A stretch of DNA of 12,180 nucleotides from Idiomarina sp. UBA6142. Lineage in GTDB: Bacteria; Pseudomonadota; Gammaproteobacteria; Enterobacterales; Alteromonadaceae. The notes under the pieces are model-generated. The model was not told the origin of the DNA. It made no database searches and worked only from the letters and a program-made list of their open reading frames with translations. The stretch is taken from NCBI GenBank assembly GCA_002423905.1, contig DIVC01000106.1:1-12180 (forward strand). The letters run 5' to 3'. The position numbers were made by a program, and so were the translations under genes. Below, one piece after another: positions 1 through 5,915 of this stretch. Every line of letters begins with the position of its first letter. The stretch's first letter is position 1.

Positions 1-53
1 GGGCCAAAATGCGTGTTTACCTATTTAACAAGGAATTGTCAGCCTCTAAAAAG

Positions 54-69
54 TTGGCACAACTTTTGC
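54..69 (+). promoter_or_regulatory. sigma-54 (RpoN) promoter
   Basis: The sequence TTGGCAC (54-60), four to five bases, then TTGC (66-69) matches the -24/-12 consensus TGGCAC-N5-TTGC. The invariant GG (56-57) and GC (68-69) are exactly 12 bases apart, as RNAP-sigma54 requires. Transcription would start around base 80 on the + strand, at the foot of the first hairpin described below. Sigma-54 promoters need an AAA+ activator, and the gene immediately downstream encodes one (GAFTGA motif present), so self-activation is plausible. Activator sites normally lie 80-150 bases upstream and would be mostly outside the window. I see no convincing sigma-70 promoter in the same stretch. Confidence 0.82.
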
Positions 70-79
70 TTTATTAACT

Positions 80-150
80 ATGCGTGAAAGATCTCCCATC
101 TAACGCATTCTGGGCTTATTGCTTAACCAAGCACTAAGCCCAGCTTTTTT
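80..150 (+). ncRNA. Putative sigma-54-dependent small RNA (Qrr-like position, novel sequence) or structured leader
   Basis: About 70 nt lie between the predicted sigma-54 start (near 80) and the end of a T6 tract (145-150). Two hairpins account for nearly all of it. Hairpin 1 pairs ATGCGT (80-85) with ACGCAT (103-108) and, inside, AGAT (89-92) with ATCT (98-101), exposing a CTCCC loop (93-97). Hairpin 2 is the terminator at 110-143. Perfect complementarity in both outer stems and promoter placement exactly at the foot of hairpin 1 argue for a discrete RNA. The pyrimidine loop is complementary to Shine-Dalgarno sequences, suggesting (inference) translational repression of targets. In Vibrio, LuxO~P with sigma-54 drives the Qrr small RNAs, one of which is encoded next to luxO. 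I do not recognise the conserved Qrr core here. The alternative is an attenuator leader for the downstream operon; both could be true. Confidence 0.6.
110..150 (+). terminator. Strong Rho-independent terminator just before the response-regulator gene
   Basis: CTGGGCTTA (110-118) pairs perfectly with TAAGCCCAG (135-143). After a single T/C mismatch, TGCTT (120-124) pairs with AAGCA (129-133) around an AACC loop (125-128). A C and six T follow (144-150). Only 10 bases separate the T tract from the ATG at 161, and the AGGA ribosome binding site (151-154) directly abuts it. The downstream gene therefore has no room for a private promoter, so its mRNA must arise by read-through. Confidence 0.85.
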
Positions 151-160
151 AGGATTATAA

Positions 161-1567
161 ATGACTCAAACCAATCCGTACCAAGCTAATATTCTGATTG
201 TTGAAGACAATCCAACCACCGCACTGATCTATTCCAGTTACTTAGATGCGGACTACCGAGTGACCTCTGCGGTAAATGGCAAAGAGGCACTAGAGTATTT
301 TCACCAGGGCGGCTTTGAGCTGGTCATGCTGGACCTATCGCTACCTGATACTGACGGTATTTCACTGCTGAAGCATATTCGCAGTATGGACGAAAAAGTA
401 CCAATCATTATCGTTACTTCAGACTATTCTAACGAACAAGTTCTTATTGCGCTGCGCAACAAAGCCAACGACTACCTCACCAAGCCAATTGAACGAACCC
501 GCTTGTTAGTCACTATATCTAACGCACTACGTGAGTTTAATTTAAGCCAGCGGATCAGCGCATTAACCAATGCTAATGATGGCGCATCATTTCATGGCAT
601 GATTGGTCGTTCGCTGAGTATCAATAATATCTTTGATACCATTCGCAGCTCTGCAACTAGCCGCGCTTCTATATTTATCACCGGTGAAAGTGGAACTGGT
701 AAAGAACTATGTGCAGAGGCTATCCATTTAGAAAGTGACCGCCGCCATCGGCCATTTATTGCCATTAACTGCGCAGCTATTCCACGTGAATTACTCGAGT
801 CAGAGCTCTTTGGTCATGTCAAAGGAGCTTTTACCGGTGCCAATACCAATCGAATTGGAGCGGCTCAGCGCGCTGACGGTGGTACCCTGTTTCTTGATGA
901 GATTGGTGAACTACCCATCGATCTACAAAGTAAGTTACTACGTTTTATTCAAACTCAAAAACTACAGCCGGTAGGCAGTGATGAACTGCTGCAAGTGGAT
1001 GTTCGATTTATCTGTGCTACCAATCGTAACCCCAAAGAAGCGGTTGCAGCCGGTCTGCTGCGTGAAGACCTCTACTATCGTTTGAACGTGATTCCAATTC
1101 AGTTGCCGCCGCTGCGTGAGCGCGGGCATGACGTGATATTGCTAGCACGTAAATTTCTTCGTGATTTTAGCGCGGAAGAAAATAAGCAGTTCCAGCGATT
1201 CGCTCCGGCTGTTGAGGCGGTGCTACATGCATACAGATGGCCAGGAAACATTCGCGAATTAAGTAATATTATTCGCAAAATCGTGGTGTTGCACGATGGT
1301 GAAATCGTCACACCACACATGCTTCCGAGCGAACTTCTCGAAGCTGAAAAAATTACCCAGGGGGGCCACACTTCGACCACTGTCGCGACGCCACAGCCGA
1401 AGAAAAATCCCACTTATTCACTTCAACCATTGTGGCGCTCAGAGCAACAAGTGATTGAATTCACTATCGAGCAGTGTCAGGGCAATATTCGTGCTGCGGC
1501 ACAAATTTTGGAAGTAAGCCCCTCGACTATCTACCGTAAAATGGAACGTTGGCAGCAGGAGCAATAA
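161..1567 (+). CDS. LuxO-like sigma-54-dependent response regulator (NtrC family)
   Basis: A 468-residue regulator with three domains in the usual NtrC order. The N-terminal receiver domain (about 10-125) has acidic residues E15/D16, phosphoacceptor D58, T86 and K108. The AAA+ sigma-54 activation domain (about 146-375) has Walker A GESGTGKE (175-182), the sigma-54 contact loop GAFTGA (222-227), Walker B ending LFLDE (243-247) and the arginine-finger region RLNVIPIQLPPLRER. A Fis-type helix-turn-helix closes the protein (about 428-468). The AAA+ stretch is very close to Vibrio LuxO as I remember it, so LuxO-like is a fair label, though orthology is unproven. It should bind DNA when phosphorylated and open sigma-54 promoters, the nearest being at 54-69. 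ATG 161 is preceded by AGGA at 151-154. The next gene begins 2 bases after its stop, so the two form an operon. The partner kinase or phosphotransferase is not in the window. Confidence 0.9.
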   Translation: MTQTNPYQANILIVEDNPTTALIYSSYLDADYRVTSAVNGKEALEYFHQGGFELVMLDLSLPDTDGISLLKHIRSMDEKVPIIIVTSDYSNEQVLIALRNKANDYLTKPIERTRLLVTISNALREFNLSQRISALTNANDGASFHGMIGRSLSINNIFDTIRSSATSRASIFITGESGTGKELCAEAIHLESDRRHRPFIAINCAAIPRELLESELFGHVKGAFTGANTNRIGAAQRADGGTLFLDEIGELPIDLQSKLLRFIQTQKLQPVGSDELLQVDVRFICATNRNPKEAVAAGLLREDLYYRLNVIPIQLPPLRERGHDVILLARKFLRDFSAEENKQFQRFAPAVEAVLHAYRWPGNIRELSNIIRKIVVLHDGEIVTPHMLPSELLEAEKITQGGHTSTTVATPQPKKNPTYSLQPLWRSEQQVIEFTIEQCQGNIRAAAQILEVSPSTIYRKMERWQQEQ

Positions 1568-1569
1568 CA

Positions 1570-2820
1570 GTGTTTGGTAATTTCTACAACATGCTAGACC
1601 AGCTCTTAACGAGTCAGAAATGCTCACCAGCGATTGCGGTATGTTGTATCGATATCGATAATTTTTCTGTGCTCAATAGAGAGTTCGGAAATAAAATCGG
1701 AGACCGCGTTCTTAATGAACTAGAGCATCGCTTAAGTCGCTTTTTAGGTCCCAGCGATTTTATGGCACGAAGTAATGGTGATCAATTCTACTTATGTGTT
1801 GATGTCGCCCAAAAAGCACCTCTATTTAGGCACTTACAAGAGCAAATTGAACTCCCCATGCGAATTGGTGAGCACTTACACTCACTATCTGCATCAATAG
1901 GAATAGCGCTGGTTGCAGCACCACAAAACTCTCCCGACCGCGCCATTCGTAACGCCATGCATGCTTGTATCACGGTAAAAAACAAAGGCGGCGGTAAGTA
2001 TGAGATTTTTGATGATGAAGGTTTGCAGATTCAATATGGGAAATCATCGCTTATCTTTGAAGTTACAGAAGCCCTCGCAGCCAATCAATTTCAACTTTAC
2101 TTGCAACCTAAAATAAAGCTTTCTGATCGCTCATTAATGGGCTTTGAAGCATTGATCCGGTGGCACCATCCCAAGCGAGGGGTAGTCTCTCCCTTGAGTT
2201 TTTTACCGCAAATTGCCAATACAGACGCTGAAGTTCTATTGGGTCATTATGTATTAGAGCACGGTATTGAACTGTTAAAAAAACTCTACACAAAAAATTA
2301 TACGCTTAGTTTGAGCCTGAATATAAGTCCGCGACAACTTACTGATTCATGGTTTAGACGTCAAGTTGAGCAATACGCGCATCTCCATCCCGAATTAATG
2401 CCAATGATGTGCCTTGAAATACTCGAAAGTGACTCGTTCGATAACCTGCAGCTCATACAGGATTGCTTAAAGGACTTTCAAAACTTTCGGGTGTCGCTAT
2501 CACTTGACGACTTTGGCACTGGCTTTGCCTCACTGAATCATTTAATGCGATTGCCATTAAATGAAGTGAAAATTGATCGTGATTTTATTAAAGATATCGA
2601 TAGCAATCCGATACACCAAATTGTTGTCCGCCATATCGTTGAGTTATCAGCAGCGCTGAAATTAACAACGGTTGCCGAAGGCATCGAGACAGCTTCTGAA
2701 GCAGAAACGATAACTAAGCTTGGCGTAAAACTGGCTCAAGGATATTACTATGCCAGGCCGTTCCCGAGTGCAGAACTGTTTGATTGGCTGGCAACATACC
2801 ACCACACCGGTGTGGTTTAA
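1570..2820 (+). CDS. GGDEF-EAL protein, likely c-di-GMP phosphodiesterase with degenerate GGDEF
   Basis: A 416-residue cytoplasmic protein with no membrane segments or PAS domain. The GGDEF-type domain (about 20-150) carries N-G-D-Q-F (69-73) where GGDEF is expected: the first Gly and the catalytic Glu are replaced, so cyclase activity is unlikely. The EAL domain (about 158-410) keeps the catalytic set: E193 of EAL, N251, E283, D313/D314 of DDFGTG, K334, E370 of AEGIET and Q390. The inferred role is hydrolysis of c-di-GMP to pGpG, possibly tuned by the GGDEF-like domain. I chose GTG 1570 because AGGAG (1557-1561) lies 8 bases upstream. A TTG at 1549 inside the preceding gene lacks such a site, and ATG 1591 is a weaker alternative. 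Tight coupling with the LuxO-like regulator suggests that one signal controls both transcription and c-di-GMP. Confidence 0.88.
   Translation: MFGNFYNMLDQLLTSQKCSPAIAVCCIDIDNFSVLNREFGNKIGDRVLNELEHRLSRFLGPSDFMARSNGDQFYLCVDVAQKAPLFRHLQEQIELPMRIGEHLHSLSASIGIALVAAPQNSPDRAIRNAMHACITVKNKGGGKYEIFDDEGLQIQYGKSSLIFEVTEALAANQFQLYLQPKIKLSDRSLMGFEALIRWHHPKRGVVSPLSFLPQIANTDAEVLLGHYVLEHGIELLKKLYTKNYTLSLSLNISPRQLTDSWFRRQVEQYAHLHPELMPMMCLEILESDSFDNLQLIQDCLKDFQNFRVSLSLDDFGTGFASLNHLMRLPLNEVKIDRDFIKDIDSNPIHQIVVRHIVELSAALKLTTVAEGIETASEAETITKLGVKLAQGYYYARPFPSAELFDWLATYHHTGVV
2801..2816. repeat. 16-bp perfect palindrome at the 3' end of the EAL gene
   Basis: ACCACACC followed by GGTGTGGT is a perfect 8+8 palindrome in the last codons of the GGDEF-EAL gene, just before its TAA. 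As RNA it could fold with a CCGG loop and a 6-bp stem, between the convergent EAL and trhA genes. No T tract follows on either strand, so it is at best a weak terminator. It may also be chance within coding sequence. Confidence 0.4.
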
Positions 2821-2856
2821 GTCACCTTCACCAGTGCGAACTAGACACTCTATTTA

Positions 2857-3510
2857 CTAGGAAGGTCGAGGTAGTACGTAATAAAACACCGAGAAAAAGT
2901 GCAGGACGCTGCCAGTTAGGACGAAAACATGCCATATCGCGTGATGATATTTAAGCGATTTCCAGACATAAAAAATAACCCCAAAACTGTATGCTAAACC
3001 ACCCGCTAATAGCAGCAGTAAACCATTACTGGCAACGTTATCAAGCATTGGCTTAACGGCAATCAGCGCCATCCACCCCAAACCTAAGTACAAGCTCAGC
3101 GATAGCCACTTTATACGCTCCTTGAGCAATAACTCAATCGCGACTCCGAGCAATGCAATTGACCACACTAACACCAACAAACTCCAGCCCCATGGCCCGC
3201 GTAAATTAACCAACAAAAACGGCGTGTAGGTTCCAGCAATGAGAATGTATATCGCAGCATGGTCCGCTTGCTGAAAAAACGCTTTGGCACGAGGCCAGGA
3301 TAATGCATGATAAAACGTCGAGCTGGCATACAACATGATTAGGCTGACACCATAAATACTAGCGCTCACCACATGCCAGATATCACCATAGTGCGTTGAC
3401 CACAACAACATCAACACTAACCCGACGATACTAGCCACTGCCCCAACACCATGAGTCAGTGCATGGGCGATTTCTTCACCAACACTGTAACTTTTGGCTT
3501 TACTCGTCAT
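2857..3510 (-). CDS. trhA: TrhA / hemolysin III family (PAQR-type) integral membrane protein
   Basis: A 217-residue polytopic inner-membrane protein with about seven hydrophobic segments, the normal length for the bacterial hemolysin III family. The PAQR-type metal-site pattern is present: S64-x3-H68 in SSTFYH, D83 in DHAAIYILIAGTYTPF, and H190-x3-H194 in the last membrane region. The N-terminal EEIAHALTHG (12-21) is also typical. E. coli YqfA/TrhA is linked to membrane energetics and lipid homeostasis; the hemolysin name is historical and says little about function. ATG 3510 is preceded by an AAGG-type site, and the gene overlaps the end of the DUF3081-like gene by 11 bases, so it is the last gene of a minus-strand operon. 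It converges on the EAL gene, 36 bases away, without an obvious intrinsic terminator. Confidence 0.88.
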   Translation of the reverse strand: MTSKAKSYSVGEEIAHALTHGVGAVASIVGLVLMLLWSTHYGDIWHVVSASIYGVSLIMLYASSTFYHALSWPRAKAFFQQADHAAIYILIAGTYTPFLLVNLRGPWGWSLLVLVWSIALLGVAIELLLKERIKWLSLSLYLGLGWMALIAVKPMLDNVASNGLLLLLAGGLAYSFGVIFYVWKSLKYHHAIWHVFVLTGSVLHFFSVFYYVLPRPS

Positions 3511-3784
3511 TATCAGCCTTTTTTTGCTGGTAGGTTTTACGCAACCAATGCAGTTTCTTCATGAATAGTTCCAACTCGCGCTCACTCTCATAATTAAAGT
3601 GATACGTATTGTGAAACGCTAGGTGCATATCCACGCCATGCCCTGACAAGTAGACCGTATAGCCATCATGATCAGTCGATACGGTAATACCCTCAAGCAC
3701 GTATTCATGACCATTCTTTTGGCCATGGGTGCGAACAATCTCATAGACCTCAAGGATCACATGGCTATCGACTTGATTCTTCAT
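3500..3784 (-). CDS. Small conserved protein, probably DUF3081 family
   Basis: A 94-residue soluble protein with no signal peptide or membrane segment. The first part looks like mixed alpha/beta (ILEVYEIVRTHGQ, then a run with DGYTVYLSGHGVDMHLAFHN), and the end is a charged, probably helical tail rich in Lys and Glu. The pattern resembles the small DUF3081 proteins of Vibrio, Shewanella and relatives as I recall them; no function is known to me. ATG 3784 has AAGG 7 bases upstream, and that site overlaps the stop codon of the exported protein's gene 8 bases away. Translational coupling in the order exported protein, this protein, TrhA is therefore likely. The family name is recognition from memory. 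Confidence 0.68.
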   Translation of the reverse strand: MKNQVDSHVILEVYEIVRTHGQKNGHEYVLEGITVSTDHDGYTVYLSGHGVDMHLAFHNTYHFNYESERELELFMKKLHWLRKTYQQKKADNDE

Positions 3785-3792
3785 GACACACC

Positions 3793-4338
3793 TTATTGAA
3801 AGATAATCTCGAGCGGCCCACTGAGCCGGTAGCTGGCGCTATGACCGGGCTGCCATTGACCATTTTGCAGGTATTCTGAACGCGTGGTTAGTGTACCATC
3901 GTGCTGATTAAAAATTGAAAATGATTTGACGGCAGTAATGCCATTGACATTATTTTCAACCTGCTCATAGGCTTCAAGAGTGTTATCGTCAGCATCAAAG
4001 CGCATCGTTCCGTGGGTGTAAAAGCCCGCTGTAGTGAAATAATAATAGGCTAACGACTGTTTCTTTTCATCCCAGACGATCATCGATTCCCCACCATACT
4101 CGCCATCATTAATGGAGTGCGTGGTTTTTATCGCCTGACCATTTAATGCGCGCTGCCAGTACGACCGATCAATACTTGGGGTAGCACTACCCGGCTGACT
4201 CACGTCGCCAATCCAGTAGGTCTCCAAGTACGGGCGAAATACTTCTAACTGCGGGTGCAGCTCAGGCTCTTCGCCGGCTTTGGCAGCGTTCGCGAACACT
4301 AGCATAACAGTCGCCATGAACAGTATTAAATAACGCAT
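3793..4338 (-). CDS. Exported protein of unknown function, DUF1579-like fold possible
   Basis: A 181-residue protein with a clear signal peptide: MRYLIL, a hydrophobic core to about residue 16, and a likely signal peptidase I site after A-K-A (19-21). There is no lipobox Cys, so it is probably a soluble periplasmic protein of about 160 residues when mature. The mature part contains alternating beta-like strands, a W-x-G near the start (YWIGDVS), a GGESMIVWDEKKQSLAYYYF stretch and a C-terminal RSEYLQNGQWQ. This layout recalls DUF1579 or similar small beta-barrels sometimes found as secreted proteins, but I see no catalytic signature and would not assign a function. ATG 4338 has GGAG 10 bases upstream. 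It is the first gene of the operon with the DUF3081-like gene and trhA, and is divergent from the AcrR-type regulator. Confidence 0.8.
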   Translation of the reverse strand: MRYLILFMATVMLVFANAAKAGEEPELHPQLEVFRPYLETYWIGDVSQPGSATPSIDRSYWQRALNGQAIKTTHSINDGEYGGESMIVWDEKKQSLAYYYFTTAGFYTHGTMRFDADDNTLEAYEQVENNVNGITAVKSFSIFNQHDGTLTTRSEYLQNGQWQPGHSASYRLSGPLEIIFQ

Positions 4339-4367
4339 AGGATCAGTTCTCCAAAGTAACCTTCGTC

Positions 4368-4396
4368 AGTATCGAAGAAAAACACCGCAAACGCAA
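4368..4396 (-). promoter_or_regulatory. Possible sigma-70 promoter for the exported-protein/trhA operon
   Basis: On the minus strand TTGCGT (4396-4391) and GATACT (4373-4368) are 17 bases apart, giving a plausible but non-consensus -35/-10 pair with a start near 4361, about 20 bases before the ATG. It lies about 33 bases from the palindromic operator, so control by the AcrR-type protein is possible but not shown. Confidence 0.3.
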
Positions 4397-4426
4397 AGGA
4401 GCTGTCCCAGTTGGCTTTTGGCGTGC

Positions 4427-4456
4427 TTTACATACATACATGCATGATTGTATAAA
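4427..4456 (+). promoter_or_regulatory. Sigma-70 promoter of the AcrR-type regulator
   Basis: TTTACA (4427-4432) and TATAAA (4451-4456) are separated by 18 bases and read toward the TetR-family gene, with a start expected near 4463. A second -10-like TATAAT lies at 4463-4468 but has no good -35 partner. The whole promoter is covered by the palindromic operator, as expected for autorepression. Confidence 0.55.
4429..4456. promoter_or_regulatory. AcrR-type operator (imperfect palindrome)
   Basis: A 28-bp imperfect palindrome is centred on the self-complementary CATGCATG (4439-4446). The left arm TACATACATA (4429-4438) and the right arm ATTGTATAAA (4447-4456) match at six of ten paired positions, including an ATACA / TGTAT core. 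The TACATACAT half-site is the same motif that forms the E. coli AcrR operator upstream of acrAB. With an AcrR-type gene starting 60 bases downstream and a promoter inside the palindrome, this is a strong candidate autoregulatory site. Confidence 0.65.
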
Positions 4457-4515
4457 TTACGGTATAATCGTTGCAATTAGTACCGAACAAGTTATCTAAC
4501 AAAGAGGTTAAGGTC

Positions 4516-5136
4516 TTGGTTCGTAGAACAAAAGCGGATGCATTAGCTACCAAAGCAGACCTGCTAGATGCTGCCGAGCGCTTATTTAGCGCACAAGGTG
4601 TAGCGAATACTTCAATGATGCAAGTGGCGGAAGCAGCTGGCGTTACCCGTGGGGCTATCTATCACCATTTCGACAACAAACTCGACCTGATCGATTCCAT
4701 GATGGAGCGTGTCAGCCTGCCGTTTGATCAAATGTTAGAGCAAACCAGTCAACGCCATGTGGATAACCCTTTAGCATTATTGCGGGCACGATTACTGAAT
4801 ATCGTTGAATTGTTGCAACGTGATCCACACACCCAGTCAGTGATTAATATTCTGTTCCACAAATGTGAATACGTGGATGAAACGCTACCCATTCATTTTC
4901 GCCATTTACGCGCGCGCAATAATTGCATCGAAGAATGTATCCTGTTGATGCAACAAGCTATTGATCATGGGCAATTACCAAAAACGACAAACGCAGCAAA
5001 ACTCGTAGTCTGTTTAGTAGCAATGATTGACGGCATTATTTACAACTGGTTACTTGATCCCGACTACTTTAATGTTGTCGAAGTGGCTGAGCAAGCACTC
5101 GACACCTTTATGGCTGGTTTGCAACAGCCCGCCTAG
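4516..5136 (+). CDS. AcrR-type TetR-family transcriptional repressor
   Basis: A 206-residue regulator. The N-terminal TetR domain (about 10-56) has its helix-turn-helix at about 33-52 (VAEAAGVTRGAIYHHF). The C-terminal ligand domain carries ILFHKCEYVDE, the hallmark of the AcrR/TtgR/MtrR branch. I place the start at TTG 4516: the protein then begins M-V-R-R-T-K-A-D-A-L, matching the M-A-R-K-T-K opening of AcrR, and GAGG (4504-4507) lies 8 bases upstream. A TTG at 4471 would extend it by 15 residues but would fall beside the predicted transcription start. AcrR-type proteins release DNA on binding toxic compounds and usually repress RND efflux genes. No efflux genes are in the window, so either acrAB is regulated in trans or the divergent operon is the target. 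The AcrR-like operator lies in its own promoter. Confidence 0.87.
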   Translation: MVRRTKADALATKADLLDAAERLFSAQGVANTSMMQVAEAAGVTRGAIYHHFDNKLDLIDSMMERVSLPFDQMLEQTSQRHVDNPLALLRARLLNIVELLQRDPHTQSVINILFHKCEYVDETLPIHFRHLRARNNCIEECILLMQQAIDHGQLPKTTNAAKLVVCLVAMIDGIIYNWLLDPDYFNVVEVAEQALDTFMAGLQQPA

Positions 5137-5148
5137 GCTTGCCTAGGC
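5130..5148. repeat. Tandem CCTAGG palindromes between convergent genes
   Basis: GCCTAGGC occurs twice in succession (5131-5138 and 5141-5148), separated by TT, as a 10-bp direct repeat of an 8-bp palindrome. It spans the TetR-family gene's stop codon (TAG 5134-5136) and abuts the dehydrogenase stop (5149-5151). It can fold into short hairpins on either strand and may serve as a weak bidirectional stop. No T tract follows. Confidence 0.5.
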
Positions 5149-5847
5149 TCAATAGGGTAAGCGCGAGCCATCCCAATGCCACAAACCGCCACTGACGTGT
5201 GGTTCGAGTGTGGCAATCACCTGCGCGATACGCTGTGCTGATAGCTGCGGTGTATAAAGCTTATCGGCACTTAAGCGACCCTGGAATGGTTTCGACAACT
5301 GAGTGTCCGTAGTACCCGGATGAATAGCCGCTAACGTCAGTTGTTTATGGGTTCTGGCTAACTCGATAGCTGCTGTCTTCAACAACATATTAAGGGCTGC
5401 TTTGCTCGCACGATAACTATACCAGCCGCCGAGCTGATTATCGGTGATGCTTCCTACTTTAGCGCTCAGTTGCACCCAAAAGCAGCGTTGGGCTGCGGGT
5501 AAATAAGGTTTCATCCATTGCAATAACATTAACGGCAGCACCGCATTCACATAATAACTATGCATTAAGTGCTCGGTAACTAACTCATCAAGGCGCTTTT
5601 CTGGCATAAAATCATCGCTGTAGAGCGTGCCGATAGTACTAATCACGCCAGCAATTGGCTGCTTAGTTAACGGCTCTACCAGCGCCAACAACTGCTCGGG
5701 ACGGTAACCTTCTACCTGCACCCACTGTACATTATTTACAGCAGCTCCTGCCTGACGGCTGACCGCTAGGACCTGCTCACCGAGTTGCTGGTAGTGGTGG
5801 ACCAAGGCTTGACCTAAACCACCACCTGCGCCAAAAATCACAATCAT
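5149..5847 (-). CDS. Short-chain dehydrogenase/reductase (SDR), CsgA/C-factor-like
   Basis: A 232-residue classical SDR. It opens with beta strand MIVIF and the nucleotide-binding glycine motif G6-x3-G10-x-G12. The catalytic residues appear to be S128 (QLSAKVG), Y145 and K149 (YRASK), with N101 in the expected helix. The C-terminal end, GGLWHWDGSRLPY, is typical of the CsgA/C-factor-like subgroup. It should catalyse an NAD(P)-dependent oxidoreduction, but the substrate cannot be read from sequence. I place the start at ATG 5847 because GGAG (5858-5855 on the minus strand) lies 7 bases before it. The upstream TTG at 5859 overlaps that site and is unlikely. It is divergent from yihY, 68 bases away, and convergent with the TetR-family gene, 12 bases apart, so it is probably a single-gene transcript. 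Confidence 0.85.
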   Translation of the reverse strand: MIVIFGAGGGLGQALVHHYQQLGEQVLAVSRQAGAAVNNVQWVQVEGYRPEQLLALVEPLTKQPIAGVISTIGTLYSDDFMPEKRLDELVTEHLMHSYYVNAVLPLMLLQWMKPYLPAAQRCFWVQLSAKVGSITDNQLGGWYSYRASKAALNMLLKTAAIELARTHKQLTLAAIHPGTTDTQLSKPFQGRLSADKLYTPQLSAQRIAQVIATLEPHVSGGLWHWDGSRLPY

Positions 5848-5915
5848 ATCTTGCTCCAACTCGCTATACTTTGTAGCTTGTGAATACGCAGCAACGCAGG
5901 AATGGGATTACTGAT

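Noticed and set aside
9..86. ATGCGTG present at 9-15 and 80-86 as a possible activator-binding repeat
   Set aside because: Only 7 bases match, the two copies are direct rather than inverted, and one lies inside the hairpin stem. Activator sites would be expected further upstream.
80..103. A 7-codon open frame (ATG CGT GAA ... TAA) at the start of the putative small RNA, as a leader peptide
   Set aside because: With transcription starting near base 80 there is no ribosome binding site, and the codons show no amino-acid run that would suggest attenuation by translation.
80..150. Calling the small RNA a true Qrr homologue
   Set aside because: It is shorter than Qrr RNAs and I do not see the conserved Qrr pairing core; only position and promoter type agree.
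1099..1413. Reverse-strand open frame of 104 codons inside the response-regulator gene, and similar frames opposite hutU, hutH and yihY
   Set aside because: They lie wholly within well-identified genes, show no recognisable protein features and have no ribosome binding sites; they are shadows of the real coding frames.
1549..1569. TTG 1549 as the start of the GGDEF-EAL gene
   Set aside because: It overlaps the regulator gene and has no ribosome binding site, whereas GTG 1570 has AGGAG 8 bases upstream.
3284..3300. TTGGCACG inside trhA as a second sigma-54 promoter
   Set aside because: The -12 GC element is absent at the required spacing and the site is within coding sequence on the opposite strand.
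2857..3510. Treating the hemolysin III-like protein as a toxin
   Set aside because: The family is a PAQR-type membrane homeostasis group; the hemolysin name is historical and nothing here suggests secretion or toxicity.
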